From SIG603 sp963589785 (GTDB lineage Bacteria > Bacillota > Clostridia > Oscillospirales > Acutalibacteraceae), in assembly GCA_963589785.1 (NCBI GenBank), contig CAVAMJ010000012.1, positions 1 through 64,000 of the forward strand: DNA of 64,000 bases. The letters are read 5' to 3'. A model generated the notes under the pieces. That model had not been told where the DNA came from. It saw nothing but the letters and a program-made list of their open reading frames with translations, and ran no database searches. The translations under genes and the position numbers were made by a program. Below, piece by piece: positions 32,283 to 40,566 of the stretch (position 1 is the first letter of the stretch; every line of letters starts with the position of its first letter).

Positions 32283-32828
32283 TTACTCGCACTGCATTCC
32301 GACAAAAAGCTTATCGGAAGTCTCCTTTGAGCTGAGCACCTCTACGATTTTAAGAGCGAATTTCACTGCGACACCCGCTCCCTTTCCTGTGATAACCTTT
32401 CCGTCAACCACAACGCTCTCGCCTGTGAAATTTGCTCCGCCCTTTGTAAGTGCGTCCTCGTTTCCGGGGTAACAAGTGGCATTCTTTCCGTCAAGCACGC
32501 CCATGTGTCCGAGAATTCTCGGTGCGGCACAAATTGCGGCTATGTATTTATCGTTATTGTAACAATAGGTAACGGCACGCTTGACAAGTTCGCTGTCCTC
32601 GAGGTGGTTTGTTCCCGGAAGTCCGCCCGGAAGAATAACCATATCCATATCGTCATAGCGAACGCTGTCAGCTATAATGTCGGCGGTCACGCTTATTTTG
32701 TGTGAGCCTGTCAGGGTTTTTCCCGTCACGCCGACAGTCTTAACCTCAAGACCTGCTCTTCTTAGAATATCAACGGGAGCTAAAGCCTCCATCTCTTCAA
32801 ATCCGTCTGCAAGAAATAAATAAATCAT
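32283..32828 (-). CDS. DJ-1/PfpI family protein
   Basis: 181-aa glutamine-amidotransferase-like fold: MIYLFLADGFEEMEALAPVDILRRAG, MVILPGGLPGTNHLEDS, and the nucleophile elbow AAICAAPRILGHMG with the conserved Cys. This matches the ThiJ/YajL branch (deglycase/chaperone-like). The start at 32828 has AGGAGG upstream, which lies inside the end of tmk; the in-frame ATG at 32843 would overlap that site. Confidence 0.85.
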   Translation of the reverse strand: MIYLFLADGFEEMEALAPVDILRRAGLEVKTVGVTGKTLTGSHKISVTADIIADSVRYDDMDMVILPGGLPGTNHLEDSELVKRAVTYCYNNDKYIAAICAAPRILGHMGVLDGKNATCYPGNEDALTKGGANFTGESVVVDGKVITGKGAGVAVKFALKIVEVLSSKETSDKLFVGMQCE

Positions 32829-32839
32829 ATTTCCTCCTG

Positions 32840-33508
32840 TCAAATTAGCGACAATGACTTAAGGTAAGCCACTGTCTCACGGTGTATCTCCTCTATCGTT
32901 CTCGGCTCGAGAGAATCGGTATTGCATACAATCTTGTGCCAGCCGAATTTCTCCTGAGCGTAAACCGCCGCCTTTCGGCAATTAGTGAGATACTCTAAAT
33001 TCTTTTCATGAATATCCTTTTTGGAATCATCACCCGAATATCTTGAAGTGAGAAGCTTCTGCGAAACTCTTGGATCCATATCAAGATAGATCACTGCATC
33101 GGGAACAGGCAAGCCGAGCTTGTTGAACTCAAAATCATAAAGCCACTGCGAAAAAGCGTCCCACTCTTCGTGCGGAAGCTTTGAAAGCTGATAGGTGATA
33201 TTTGACGTGGTGTATCTGTCAGCTAAAATCAGTTTTCCGTTTTCATATGACTTTTTCCATTTCATATTGTAGCTCGCAAATCTGTCTACGGCATAGAATG
33301 AAGATGCCGCATACGCATTCACGGCATTTGCATCCGTGCCGAAGTCACCGGCAAGATACATTTTAACAAGCGCTGAAGACTCAGACTCATAATCAGGAAA
33401 AGATATTTTGATATTCTCGATATTATTTTTCTCGAGATACTCAGCCAAAAGTCGGGACTGAGTTCCTTTTCCGCTTCCGTCAAGTCCCTCAATTACAATC
33501 AGACTCAT
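32840..33508 (-). CDS. tmk: Thymidylate kinase-like P-loop kinase
   Basis: 222-aa kinase with P-loop EGLDGSGKGTQ at residues 7-17, the DRFASYNMKW and LADRYTTSNITYQ motifs (DRY region), and PDAVIYLDMDPRVS. It resembles the clostridial dTMP kinase-like branch, making dTDP from dTMP. The gene upstream is thyX, which makes dTMP, so substrate supply and use are encoded together. The start is the ATG at 33508 with GGAG 5 nt upstream; a TTG at 33520 is open but overlaps that site. Confidence 0.85.
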   Translation of the reverse strand: MSLIVIEGLDGSGKGTQSRLLAEYLEKNNIENIKISFPDYESESSALVKMYLAGDFGTDANAVNAYAASSFYAVDRFASYNMKWKKSYENGKLILADRYTTSNITYQLSKLPHEEWDAFSQWLYDFEFNKLGLPVPDAVIYLDMDPRVSQKLLTSRYSGDDSKKDIHEKNLEYLTNCRKAAVYAQEKFGWHKIVCNTDSLEPRTIEEIHRETVAYLKSLSLI

Positions 33509-33554
33509 ATTATTCTCCAATGTTCAAGATATTCAGTCTTACTTTACGGGTTAA

Positions 33555-34316
33555 TCAAAGGTTAGCGAATTTCTCACGAACCTCTTTCATCTTGCCGCAT
33601 GACATTTTTCCCTCAGGGCACGGGCCGCAAAGGCATGACGGACCCATGTTGGCAAAAATGTGCGGAGCAACCTTTTTTACCTCTGCGAGCATAAGAGTTG
33701 CAAGCTCTCTTATCTCCCACTGAGCACGGTTGCAGCAGCGAATAGAGAAGAAATTCTTGAGTGAACGTGCGTTCATTGTGCAAACCATTTTTGTGGTGCA
33801 AGCATTCGGAAGAACAAATCTTGCGTCCTCAATAGCCTTCTTCTCAGCCTTGGACTTTGCCGCCTTTTCGCTCAAGCCCTGTGCTAGGAAATCGGCATAG
33901 TGCTTTTCCTTGAGCATCTCGGTCAAGCGATCATAATGCTCCTGATCCTCTTTCATCGCCTTGAGATACTCCTCTTTAGCCTCAGGGATTGCCTCAATCT
34001 CCGGAGGAAGAACAAACTCGAATGCATTCTCTGCTACATAGCGCTGTGACTGAACAGAGAACGAAGCCATTCTGTGGCGTGTAATCTGAGCGAGAAGCGA
34101 ACGGGAAACTCCCTCTATTCCGAATGTGAAGGATGCGTGCTCAATCGGGCTTTCGTGACCGATAGTCGAAAGCATATCAATAAAAGAAGCCGTCTTTTCG
34201 TCTGTCAAACCGTCCTTGATGGTATCGATTTCAGCCGGAGAGTAGCAAAGCTTGGCGGCGCAAGCAATTGTTTTCTCAGGTTCCGGTGTATATGCTAAAA
34301 GCTGAACATTTATCAT
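33555..34316 (-). CDS. thyX: Flavin-dependent thymidylate synthase
   Basis: 253-aa ThyX, making dTMP from dUMP with FAD, NADPH and methylenetetrahydrofolate. The signature RHRMASFSVQSQRYV (residues about 80-94) matches RHRxxSxxxxSxRY, with Ser where many ThyX have Asn. IGHESPIEHASFTFGIEGVSRSLLAQITRHR precedes it, and LKNFFSIRCCNRAQWEIREL carries the C-terminal dUMP-binding arginine block. A cysteine-rich tail (SCLCGPCPEGKMSCG) is seen in clostridial members. First gene of a five-gene operon. Confidence 0.93.
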   Translation of the reverse strand: MINVQLLAYTPEPEKTIACAAKLCYSPAEIDTIKDGLTDEKTASFIDMLSTIGHESPIEHASFTFGIEGVSRSLLAQITRHRMASFSVQSQRYVAENAFEFVLPPEIEAIPEAKEEYLKAMKEDQEHYDRLTEMLKEKHYADFLAQGLSEKAAKSKAEKKAIEDARFVLPNACTTKMVCTMNARSLKNFFSIRCCNRAQWEIRELATLMLAEVKKVAPHIFANMGPSCLCGPCPEGKMSCGKMKEVREKFANL

Positions 34317-34374
34317 GCTTTACTTTCCTTTCTGTAATTTTTACAAGACACAATTATTCATTATCTAAGTTCCG

Positions 34375-34403
34375 ATTATATCATATAAGTAAAAACTTAG
34401 CAA
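34375..34403 (-). promoter_or_regulatory. Promoter of the thyX operon
   Basis: Minus-strand TTGCTA (34403-34398), 17-bp spacer, TATAAT (34380-34375). Confidence 0.55.
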
Positions 34404-34419
34404 CTTAATAAATGCAAAA

Positions 34420-34445
34420 AACCTGTCAAGCATGCTTGACAGGTT
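34420..34445 (-). terminator. Terminator of the DUF4097 operon
   Basis: Perfect 26-bp palindrome AACCTGTCAAG-CATG-CTTGACAGGTT followed on the minus strand by TTTT; it lies 12 nt after the gene's stop. Confidence 0.85.
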
Positions 34446-34456
34446 CATTATTTTGT

Positions 34457-35557
34457 TTAGTTTTCTTCCTTATCCGTTTTAGCTTCCAGACTTAAAAGGC
34501 TTATGTCTCCCGTATCGGTAGAAAGCTCAATTGAATAATACTGTGCTTTTGGCTCCTCAGTCGGTTCGGCTGTAGCTTCAGTTTCATCGGATTTAGACTC
34601 CTCACTGCTCTCGGAAGAATTCGTCGGTATCTCAGGATTGCCAAGAGTAAGCTCTGCCTTTTTGCCCGAAACCTCGCCCAGTGTGCTTGTGAGTTTTCCC
34701 TTAGATGTCTTGAGTGTTGCGAGTGCATCAATGTCATTCGGTACACTTACGCTCACATTGCCGCTGACAGACTCCGCATTAATGCCCTTAGCCTTTGTGC
34801 TTGTGGAAAGAGTCACATCACCTGAAGTAGAACTTCCTGTCACGCTATCAAACGAGCCTGTGAAGCTAATGTTTCCATAGATTGAATTAAGCTTAGCGTC
34901 CTCTGCGGTGCAGTTTTCCGCTGTGATATTTCCTTGCTGTGAGTTAATCTTTAAATTCTCCGCAGTACAATTTGAGAGAGAAATTTCGCCGTTTTTGTCG
35001 CTGATTGTCAGTTTATCGGCTGTAATATCCTTTAGATTGATGTCACCCTTACCGATAATCGAGAGAGTATCGGCAGTGTAACCGTTTGTTGTGACATTAG
35101 ACTCATTCACATTAAAGCTTATCACACCAAGTTTCATATCATTTGGAATCTCGATTGTCAGATCCTTGTGACTAAGCTCAGGCAAGGTCTTCTGATAGTA
35201 AATCTTCTCACCGTCATTCCAGCTGACAGTCAAATCCTCACTGTCCTCTGTTATGGTGAGTTTTGTGTCGGAATCGAGCTCACTGCTTGAGCTTTCTGTC
35301 ACCTTGATTTCTTTGCCGTCATAATAAGCTAAGGTGATATTTCCCGCATTCCAGTTAACCGTAATGTTGTAAATATCATCGACAGGCTGAGTGTATTCCT
35401 GTGTGTATTTCTTGTCGGAATTTGTCGACTCGATATTCTCCTTTTTGAAAACATCGAAACCAAATCCGTGGGATAAACCGTAAGCTAAAGCTAAAAGCGC
35501 AAAAATACCGACAAGAAGCCATGTGATAATCTCTGTTATAAGACCTTTTTTCAGCAT
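34457..35557 (-). CDS. DUF4097-type beta-strand repeat membrane protein
   Basis: 366 aa. One N-terminal membrane helix (about residues 8-30) precedes an extracytoplasmic right-handed beta-solenoid-like repeat region (about 60-300) with repeated short strands such as LKINSQQGNITAENCTAED and SISTSGDVTLS-like blocks. A Ser/Glu/Thr-rich linker (about 310-340) interrupts before the last strands. Family members are associated with envelope stress or antibiotic sensing systems; the exact role is unknown. It is one nt from the NahK-like gene, in the same operon. Confidence 0.75.
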   Translation of the reverse strand: MLKKGLITEIITWLLVGIFALLALAYGLSHGFGFDVFKKENIESTNSDKKYTQEYTQPVDDIYNITVNWNAGNITLAYYDGKEIKVTESSSSELDSDTKLTITEDSEDLTVSWNDGEKIYYQKTLPELSHKDLTIEIPNDMKLGVISFNVNESNVTTNGYTADTLSIIGKGDINLKDITADKLTISDKNGEISLSNCTAENLKINSQQGNITAENCTAEDAKLNSIYGNISFTGSFDSVTGSSTSGDVTLSTSTKAKGINAESVSGNVSVSVPNDIDALATLKTSKGKLTSTLGEVSGKKAELTLGNPEIPTNSSESSEESKSDETEATAEPTEEPKAQYYSIELSTDTGDISLLSLEAKTDKEEN

Positions 35558-35558
35558 A

Positions 35559-36641
35559 TTAACTCCTGTCCGCCGCTTCTTTTACGATAGCATGCATTTT
35601 TTCTATGTTCTTTTCCATGTCTTTCACAAGCTTAAACTGGTTTCTTGCTCTGACGAGGTTATGCTCGGGATAATCCGTGTGGAAATAAACATCCCCGTTA
35701 AAATAATCAGCCAAAAATCTTATTCCGCACTCAAAGGTCATCAGTTTTGCACCGACAGAAAGAGAATAAAGCTCGTTATCCGTAAGACTCTTTCCGCAGA
35801 CTGACAAAAATCCCTCAGAATAAGCCCGGAATTTCTCTAAATCAAAATTAACCTTATCTAAATCCGCCTCGTCCTCGAGTGCCGTCGTCGCACCCGAACG
35901 AATTGAATCACCGAAATCATATGCGACAAGTCCGGGCATAATAGTATCGAGGTCGATAACGCAAACAGGCTCATCTGTCTTTTCGTCCACGAGAATATTT
36001 GCCATTTTGGTATCGTTGTGCGTAACTTTGAGTGCAAGCTTGCCTGACGAGAGCATATCCGTTAATTCGCAAGCGGCATTTTCTCGCTCGAGTGCAAAGT
36101 TAAGTTCGTCAGATGCCGTTTCTACTCTTCCGACTTTGTTTTCACGCACTGCCTCTTTTAACTGCTCCAATCTTATGGGAGTATTGTGAAAGTCCTTTAT
36201 TACTTCATTCAGATTTTCTGCGGGATAATCACTTAGCATCGACTGAAACTTGCCGAATGCCACTCCTGATTTTCTGAGCATATCGAGGCTGTCTGCTTTC
36301 TCGTAAGCGACAGTACCCGTGACAAAATCCATGAGTCTCCAGTAAGTTCCGTCCTCGTCTACTGCAAAATATTTGCCGTCCTTTGTGGGCAAGAAATGAA
36401 GCGTTTCTCTTCTTGCGTCGCCGCCGTTCGCGTTTATTTTTTCTCTTAAAAATGTTGTAACTCCGACTATATTCTCCATAATATCGGCGGGCTTCGGAAA
36501 TACATAGCCGTTGATTTTCTGCAAAATATAGTCCTTACCGTTAAAACTTAGCTTGTAGGTTTCGTTGATATGACCTGTACCGAAACGGGAAATATCCTCT
36601 GTTTCTATTCCGAATTCTTTAAGTATAGCTGTTTTCGACAT
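35559..36641 (-). CDS. N-acetylhexosamine 1-kinase-like aminoglycoside-fold kinase
   Basis: 360-aa phosphotransferase (APH fold). ATP-binding region FNGKDYILQKINGYVF near residue 35, catalytic loop VTHNDTKMANILVDE, and the Mg-binding VIDLDTIMPGLVAYDFGDSIRSG, a signature of NahK from lacto-N-biose/galacto-N-biose pathways. It would phosphorylate GlcNAc or GalNAc at C1; related sugar or choline kinases are alternatives. The start at 36641 directly follows the upstream stop. Confidence 0.75.
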   Translation of the reverse strand: MSKTAILKEFGIETEDISRFGTGHINETYKLSFNGKDYILQKINGYVFPKPADIMENIVGVTTFLREKINANGGDARRETLHFLPTKDGKYFAVDEDGTYWRLMDFVTGTVAYEKADSLDMLRKSGVAFGKFQSMLSDYPAENLNEVIKDFHNTPIRLEQLKEAVRENKVGRVETASDELNFALERENAACELTDMLSSGKLALKVTHNDTKMANILVDEKTDEPVCVIDLDTIMPGLVAYDFGDSIRSGATTALEDEADLDKVNFDLEKFRAYSEGFLSVCGKSLTDNELYSLSVGAKLMTFECGIRFLADYFNGDVYFHTDYPEHNLVRARNQFKLVKDMEKNIEKMHAIVKEAADRS

Positions 36642-36642
36642 A

Positions 36643-37935
36643 TTAGTAGTTAATTCCGATTCTTGCGATAGTAGTGTTTCCTGCCTCAGAAATACTGATG
36701 CTTCCCGAGTGTCTCTGTGCGATGTCACGCACGTTGTTAAGCTCCGTTACACCGCTGTCCTTAAGCTCAAAAAGTCCCTTGAGAAAGTAGCCGAAGGTTC
36801 TCTGGTGAAGTCTGAGCTCCTTTGTCTCCTCACCTGTTGTGTGAGTTGTTTCAATCGCAAGCTGACCCTTTGCGGGAATGACATTAAGGCTGACAAATTT
36901 ATCCTCAGACTTAGACTTAGCGGCATCCTTAACCGCCCATGTGAGAACATCGTCAATAAGAGTGCAAAGCTCAATAACCTTGATTTTGCTGTCACCGATC
37001 GAGATATTGCTCTCAAGTCTAATTCCCTTTGCGGCTGCGTCTGCCGCCTTTGTTGCAACAAGTGCGTTAATATAAGGGTTATCGGAATAGAAATCAAGAA
37101 GCGGAGCAGAGCCGGGGTTTGCATTAAATTTGTTTACATACTGAACTATCTCACGGTTTCTGCCCTGTTCTGCGAGCGAACCTAATTTCTGCATAGCGTA
37201 CATAACGTTCTTTCTCGTAGCCTTGTAGGACTCAACGTTTACTACCATTGCATTGTAGCTCTCTGCACGAACAGAATTAATCTCGTTGCCTGCGGTATAT
37301 TCATAGTCTCTTGCCTTGAATCTTGCCGCACCGTAAGCCGAACGTGCGCTGAAGATGATAATCACGTAGAGAACGAAAGTCGAGAAAAATCTAATAGAGA
37401 AATCATCGACACCGAGATAATCGTTAATTCCGCCGTTTGCTACATAAAATGCCAACAGCTGTAAAAGGCAAAGTCCGATAGAATACGGAGAAATTGATCT
37501 TCTGTAAAGATAACGAAGCGGCTTGATGAATACTGCAATAGTAATCAGTGTGAAAAGAACATAAAGACCGTTAGCGACAAGCTTGCCTGTTAAGCTGACA
37601 GACTCAAGCGGAGAACTGCCGACTAAGACCGTGACAAAATCGGTGAAGAAAAGATAATTTGTTATAAGAAGAAGTCCCGTGAAAATCTTGTGTGCGATGT
37701 TGTTGCTTGATGAAAATATCGATGCGATAAAAAGCCACAAAACGCAAACCATATTCGAAACCACGCCGAGATTTTGGGTGCTCGACACCGTAGCCGAGAT
37801 AATTCCTCTGCTTATGAAAGCAAGCACAACCGCCGCCACAGTAACGGCTGTCGTAGCCACTGTTTTGAAGCGTTCCTCAAGCAGAAGGACAAAAGCCACT
37901 GCATTTACAATGAATATCAAAGGTAAGCTGAACAT
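36643..37935 (-). CDS. Degenerate AgrC-like GHKL sensor protein
   Basis: 430 aa with six to seven membrane helices in the first 215 residues, then a coiled linker and a GHKL-type ATPase region (about 280-430; NPYINALVATKAADAAAKGIRLES aligns with the AgrC family). Catalytic elements are missing: there is no histidine in the H-box region (ESYKATRKNVMYAMQKLGSLAEQG), the N-box reads LIDDVLTWAVKDA where NxxxNA is expected, and no DNG or GxGL box is visible. It is probably a non-phosphorylating sensor or scaffold. No response regulator lies nearby. Confidence 0.75.
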   Translation of the reverse strand: MFSLPLIFIVNAVAFVLLLEERFKTVATTAVTVAAVVLAFISRGIISATVSSTQNLGVVSNMVCVLWLFIASIFSSSNNIAHKIFTGLLLITNYLFFTDFVTVLVGSSPLESVSLTGKLVANGLYVLFTLITIAVFIKPLRYLYRRSISPYSIGLCLLQLLAFYVANGGINDYLGVDDFSIRFFSTFVLYVIIIFSARSAYGAARFKARDYEYTAGNEINSVRAESYNAMVVNVESYKATRKNVMYAMQKLGSLAEQGRNREIVQYVNKFNANPGSAPLLDFYSDNPYINALVATKAADAAAKGIRLESNISIGDSKIKVIELCTLIDDVLTWAVKDAAKSKSEDKFVSLNVIPAKGQLAIETTHTTGEETKELRLHQRTFGYFLKGLFELKDSGVTELNNVRDIAQRHSGSISISEAGNTTIARIGINY

Positions 37936-38020
37936 ATAACTTTACTCCTCAAAAATCTAAAAATGCGTTATTCTAAGCGAGGATACAGCAACTCACCTGA
38001 ATTTACAGCATTTCAGAATA

Positions 38021-38049
38021 AGTATATCACAATGCTTTTTCTTTGGCAA
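38021..38049 (-). promoter_or_regulatory. Promoter of the GHKL/NahK/DUF4097 operon
   Basis: Minus-strand TTGCCA (38049-38044), 17-bp spacer, TATACT (38026-38021). The remaining intergenic DNA to 38150 shows no other feature. Confidence 0.5.
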
Positions 38050-38152
38050 ATACTAACATTAAAAATCCTGTGAGATTTTCACAAAATTTTCCGTTAAAAC
38101 TTATAAAGAACGGAAAAAATTACCTGCTGTTGTAAAAGCAATACAAAAATAC

Positions 38153-38181
38153 TTGAAGTGATGCAATCAACATTGTATAAT
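38153..38181 (+). promoter_or_regulatory. Promoter of malQ
   Basis: TTGAAG (38153-38158), 17-bp spacer, TATAAT (38176-38181). Confidence 0.6.
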
Positions 38182-38226
38182 TTATAATAAATTTAAGAGA
38201 CTTATGCTTAGAAAGGCGTGATTATT

Positions 38227-39774
38227 ATGTTCAAGCGCTCAAGCGGCGTTTTGATGCACATTTCATCTTTACCGGGAGATTACGGTATCGGTTCTTTTGG
38301 AAAAGATGCAAAGGCATTTATAGATATGCTAAGTGATTCGGGATGCACATGGTGGCAGGTTTTGCCGTTTGGACCTACGGACGCATGGAACTCCCCATAT
38401 GCAAGTATTTCCGCATTTGCCGGAAATCCGAATTTTATCGATCTCGAGGAATTAAGAGACGAGGGACTCCTCACCGAAGAGGAGCTGACCTCTCAGAAAT
38501 ATGCAAACCCGTATACGGCGGCATTTGAATTTCTGAATATTAAAAGAATACCTGTTCTCTATCGTGCATTCACAAGAACCGACGACGCTTACAAAGAGAA
38601 GGTTAAGAAATTTGCCGAAGAAAACTCATTCTGGCTTCCCGACTATGCTCTTTATATGATATTAAAGGAAGCAAACCTCGGCAAGGAATGGTTCGACTGG
38701 GAGGACGAAAAGCAGAAGCTTCATGACAAAGAAACCGTGGTGGCTCTAATGGAAGAGCACGCAGAGACAATTCTTTTCATGGAGTTCATTCAGTATGTCT
38801 TCTTCAAGCAGTGGGAGGAAATCAAATCCTACGCTAACAAAAAGAATGTCAAAATTCTCGGCGACTTACCGATGTATGTCGCAAGACAAAGCTCGGACGT
38901 TTGGAGCAACAGAAATCTATTTGACCTTGCCGAGGATGGTCAGCCGAAGTGCGTAGCGGGAGTACCGCCCGATTATTTCAGTGCACTCGGTCAGAAATGG
39001 GGAAATCCGCTTTACAACTGGGACGAAATGAAGAAAGAGGGATACCATTGGTGGCTCAAGCGACTTGAAGCATCGTTCACTCTATACGATGCAATCAGAA
39101 TTGACCACTTCCGTGCATTCTCCGCTTACTGGGCTGTTCCGTATGAGGCGGAAACCGCTATCGACGGCGAGTGGCGCAAGGGTCCCGGTATGGACTTCTT
39201 TAATGTTGTTATAGAGAAATTCGGTGCAAATAAGATTATCGCAGAGGATCTCGGTATTATTGATGACGGTGTTGTCAAGCTTATCGAGGATACAGGCTTC
39301 CCGTGCATGCGTGTCATGCAGTTTGCTTTTGACTTCTCAGACAATATGCACTTGCCACACAATATGCCTAAAAACAGCGTAGCTTATACAGGCACACACG
39401 ACAACAACACCACACTCGGCTGGCTCTGGGAGGCTTCTCCAGAGCAGAGAAAGCTTGCTCTTGACTACGCCGGCTTCACCGGTGACAACTGGGCTGAGGG
39501 TGGTTGGAACTCAAAGTCGGTTCAGGCTATGATTCGTGCTCTCTGGGCGGCTCCGTCAAACATGGCTATCGTACCTGTTCAGGATCTTTGCGGCTTCGGC
39601 AGTGACACTAAGATGAATATGCCGGGTGTTCCTAACGGCAACTGGGCATTCAGAATTTCGAGAGAGCACCTAAGAAACATAGACTTCGGCAAACTCAAGA
39701 CTCTAAATAAAACATACTTCAGACATTTCACCGAAGAACCCAAAAAGGAAGCAAGTGCTGACGAAAATGAATGA
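38227..39774 (+). CDS. malQ: 4-alpha-glucanotransferase
   Basis: 515-aa GH77 disproportionating enzyme that transfers maltooligosaccharide units. It begins RSSGVLMHISSLPGDYGIGSFG. Catalytic segments are AIRIDHFRAFSAYW (nucleophile Asp), IIAEDLGIID (acid/base Glu) and YTGTHDNNTTLGW (transition-state Asp). The start is the ATG at 38227 with GAAAGG 10 nt upstream; a GTG at 38218 is also in frame. The sirtuin gene overlaps its end. Confidence 0.95.
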   Translation: MFKRSSGVLMHISSLPGDYGIGSFGKDAKAFIDMLSDSGCTWWQVLPFGPTDAWNSPYASISAFAGNPNFIDLEELRDEGLLTEEELTSQKYANPYTAAFEFLNIKRIPVLYRAFTRTDDAYKEKVKKFAEENSFWLPDYALYMILKEANLGKEWFDWEDEKQKLHDKETVVALMEEHAETILFMEFIQYVFFKQWEEIKSYANKKNVKILGDLPMYVARQSSDVWSNRNLFDLAEDGQPKCVAGVPPDYFSALGQKWGNPLYNWDEMKKEGYHWWLKRLEASFTLYDAIRIDHFRAFSAYWAVPYEAETAIDGEWRKGPGMDFFNVVIEKFGANKIIAEDLGIIDDGVVKLIEDTGFPCMRVMQFAFDFSDNMHLPHNMPKNSVAYTGTHDNNTTLGWLWEASPEQRKLALDYAGFTGDNWAEGGWNSKSVQAMIRALWAAPSNMAIVPVQDLCGFGSDTKMNMPGVPNGNWAFRISREHLRNIDFGKLKTLNKTYFRHFTEEPKKEASADENE

Positions 39775-40507
39775 TTTTGACGAGAAAATCAAGGTCTTAA
39801 AAGACTTGATTGAAAAGGCAAACAAGATATGCGTCTTCACGGGAGCAGGAATAAGCGTTCCAAGCGGTATTCCCGATTTCCGCTCGGCTAACGGTATTTA
39901 CAGCCAAAAGTACAAGCAGACCTTGCGTCCCGAAGAGATTATTTCTCACAGCTTTTTCATGCGTGATACCGCTCTTTTCTATGAATTCTATCGTGAAAAA
40001 ATGCTCTATCCCGATGCTAAGCCAAACGAAGCGCATTTGTATTTTGCTGAGCTCGAGAAAAGCGGAAAATCTGTTCCCGTTGTCACTCAGAATATAGACG
40101 GTTTTCACTCGATGGCAGGAAGCACCTGTGTTTTTGAAATTCACGGAAGCATACACAGAAACTACTGCATGAAGTGCCATGCGCCGTACGACATGGAATA
40201 TGTCTACAACGCAGAAGGTATACCCGTTTGCGAGAAGTGCGGCGGCACAGTAAAGCCCGATGTCGTTCTTTATGAGGAGGGGCTCGACTCCGACACCGTG
40301 AACCGAGCTATACACGAAATCGGCACGTCCGATTTACTCCTCATCATAGGAACATCCCTTGCGGTTTACCCGGCGGCAAGCTTTGTTAGGTACTTCAAGG
40401 GCGATAACATTGTGCTTATCAATAAGAGCACCACGCCTTTTGACGAGAACGCAGACCTTGTTATCAACAGCGACATTATCGAAGTTGTTGAGGCTTTGAA
40501 AAAATAA
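39767..40507 (+). CDS. Sir2-family NAD-dependent protein deacylase
   Basis: 246-aa sirtuin. NAD-binding GAGISVPSGIPDFRSANG (residues about 25-42), the TQNIDGFH motif, catalytic His in FEIHGSIHRNYC, a Zn ribbon CMKC...CEKC (about 129-159), and IIGTSLAVYPAASF. It removes acyl groups from protein lysines in the cytoplasm. The start ATG at 39767 lies inside the last codons of malQ, so the two are likely translationally coupled. Confidence 0.92.
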   Translation: MNDFDEKIKVLKDLIEKANKICVFTGAGISVPSGIPDFRSANGIYSQKYKQTLRPEEIISHSFFMRDTALFYEFYREKMLYPDAKPNEAHLYFAELEKSGKSVPVVTQNIDGFHSMAGSTCVFEIHGSIHRNYCMKCHAPYDMEYVYNAEGIPVCEKCGGTVKPDVVLYEEGLDSDTVNRAIHEIGTSDLLLIIGTSLAVYPAASFVRYFKGDNIVLINKSTTPFDENADLVINSDIIEVVEALKK

Positions 40508-40521
40508 ATCTGATATAAACA

Positions 40522-40557
40522 AAACGCAGACCGAGAAACCGATCTGCGTTTATTTTT
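40522..40557. terminator. Bidirectional terminator between sirtuin and dipeptidase genes
   Basis: AAACGCAGA / TCTGCGTTT stem with a 12-nt loop, then TATTTTT on the plus strand and TTTGTTTATATC on the minus strand. Confidence 0.8.
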
Positions 40558-40566
40558 GCGTTTAAA

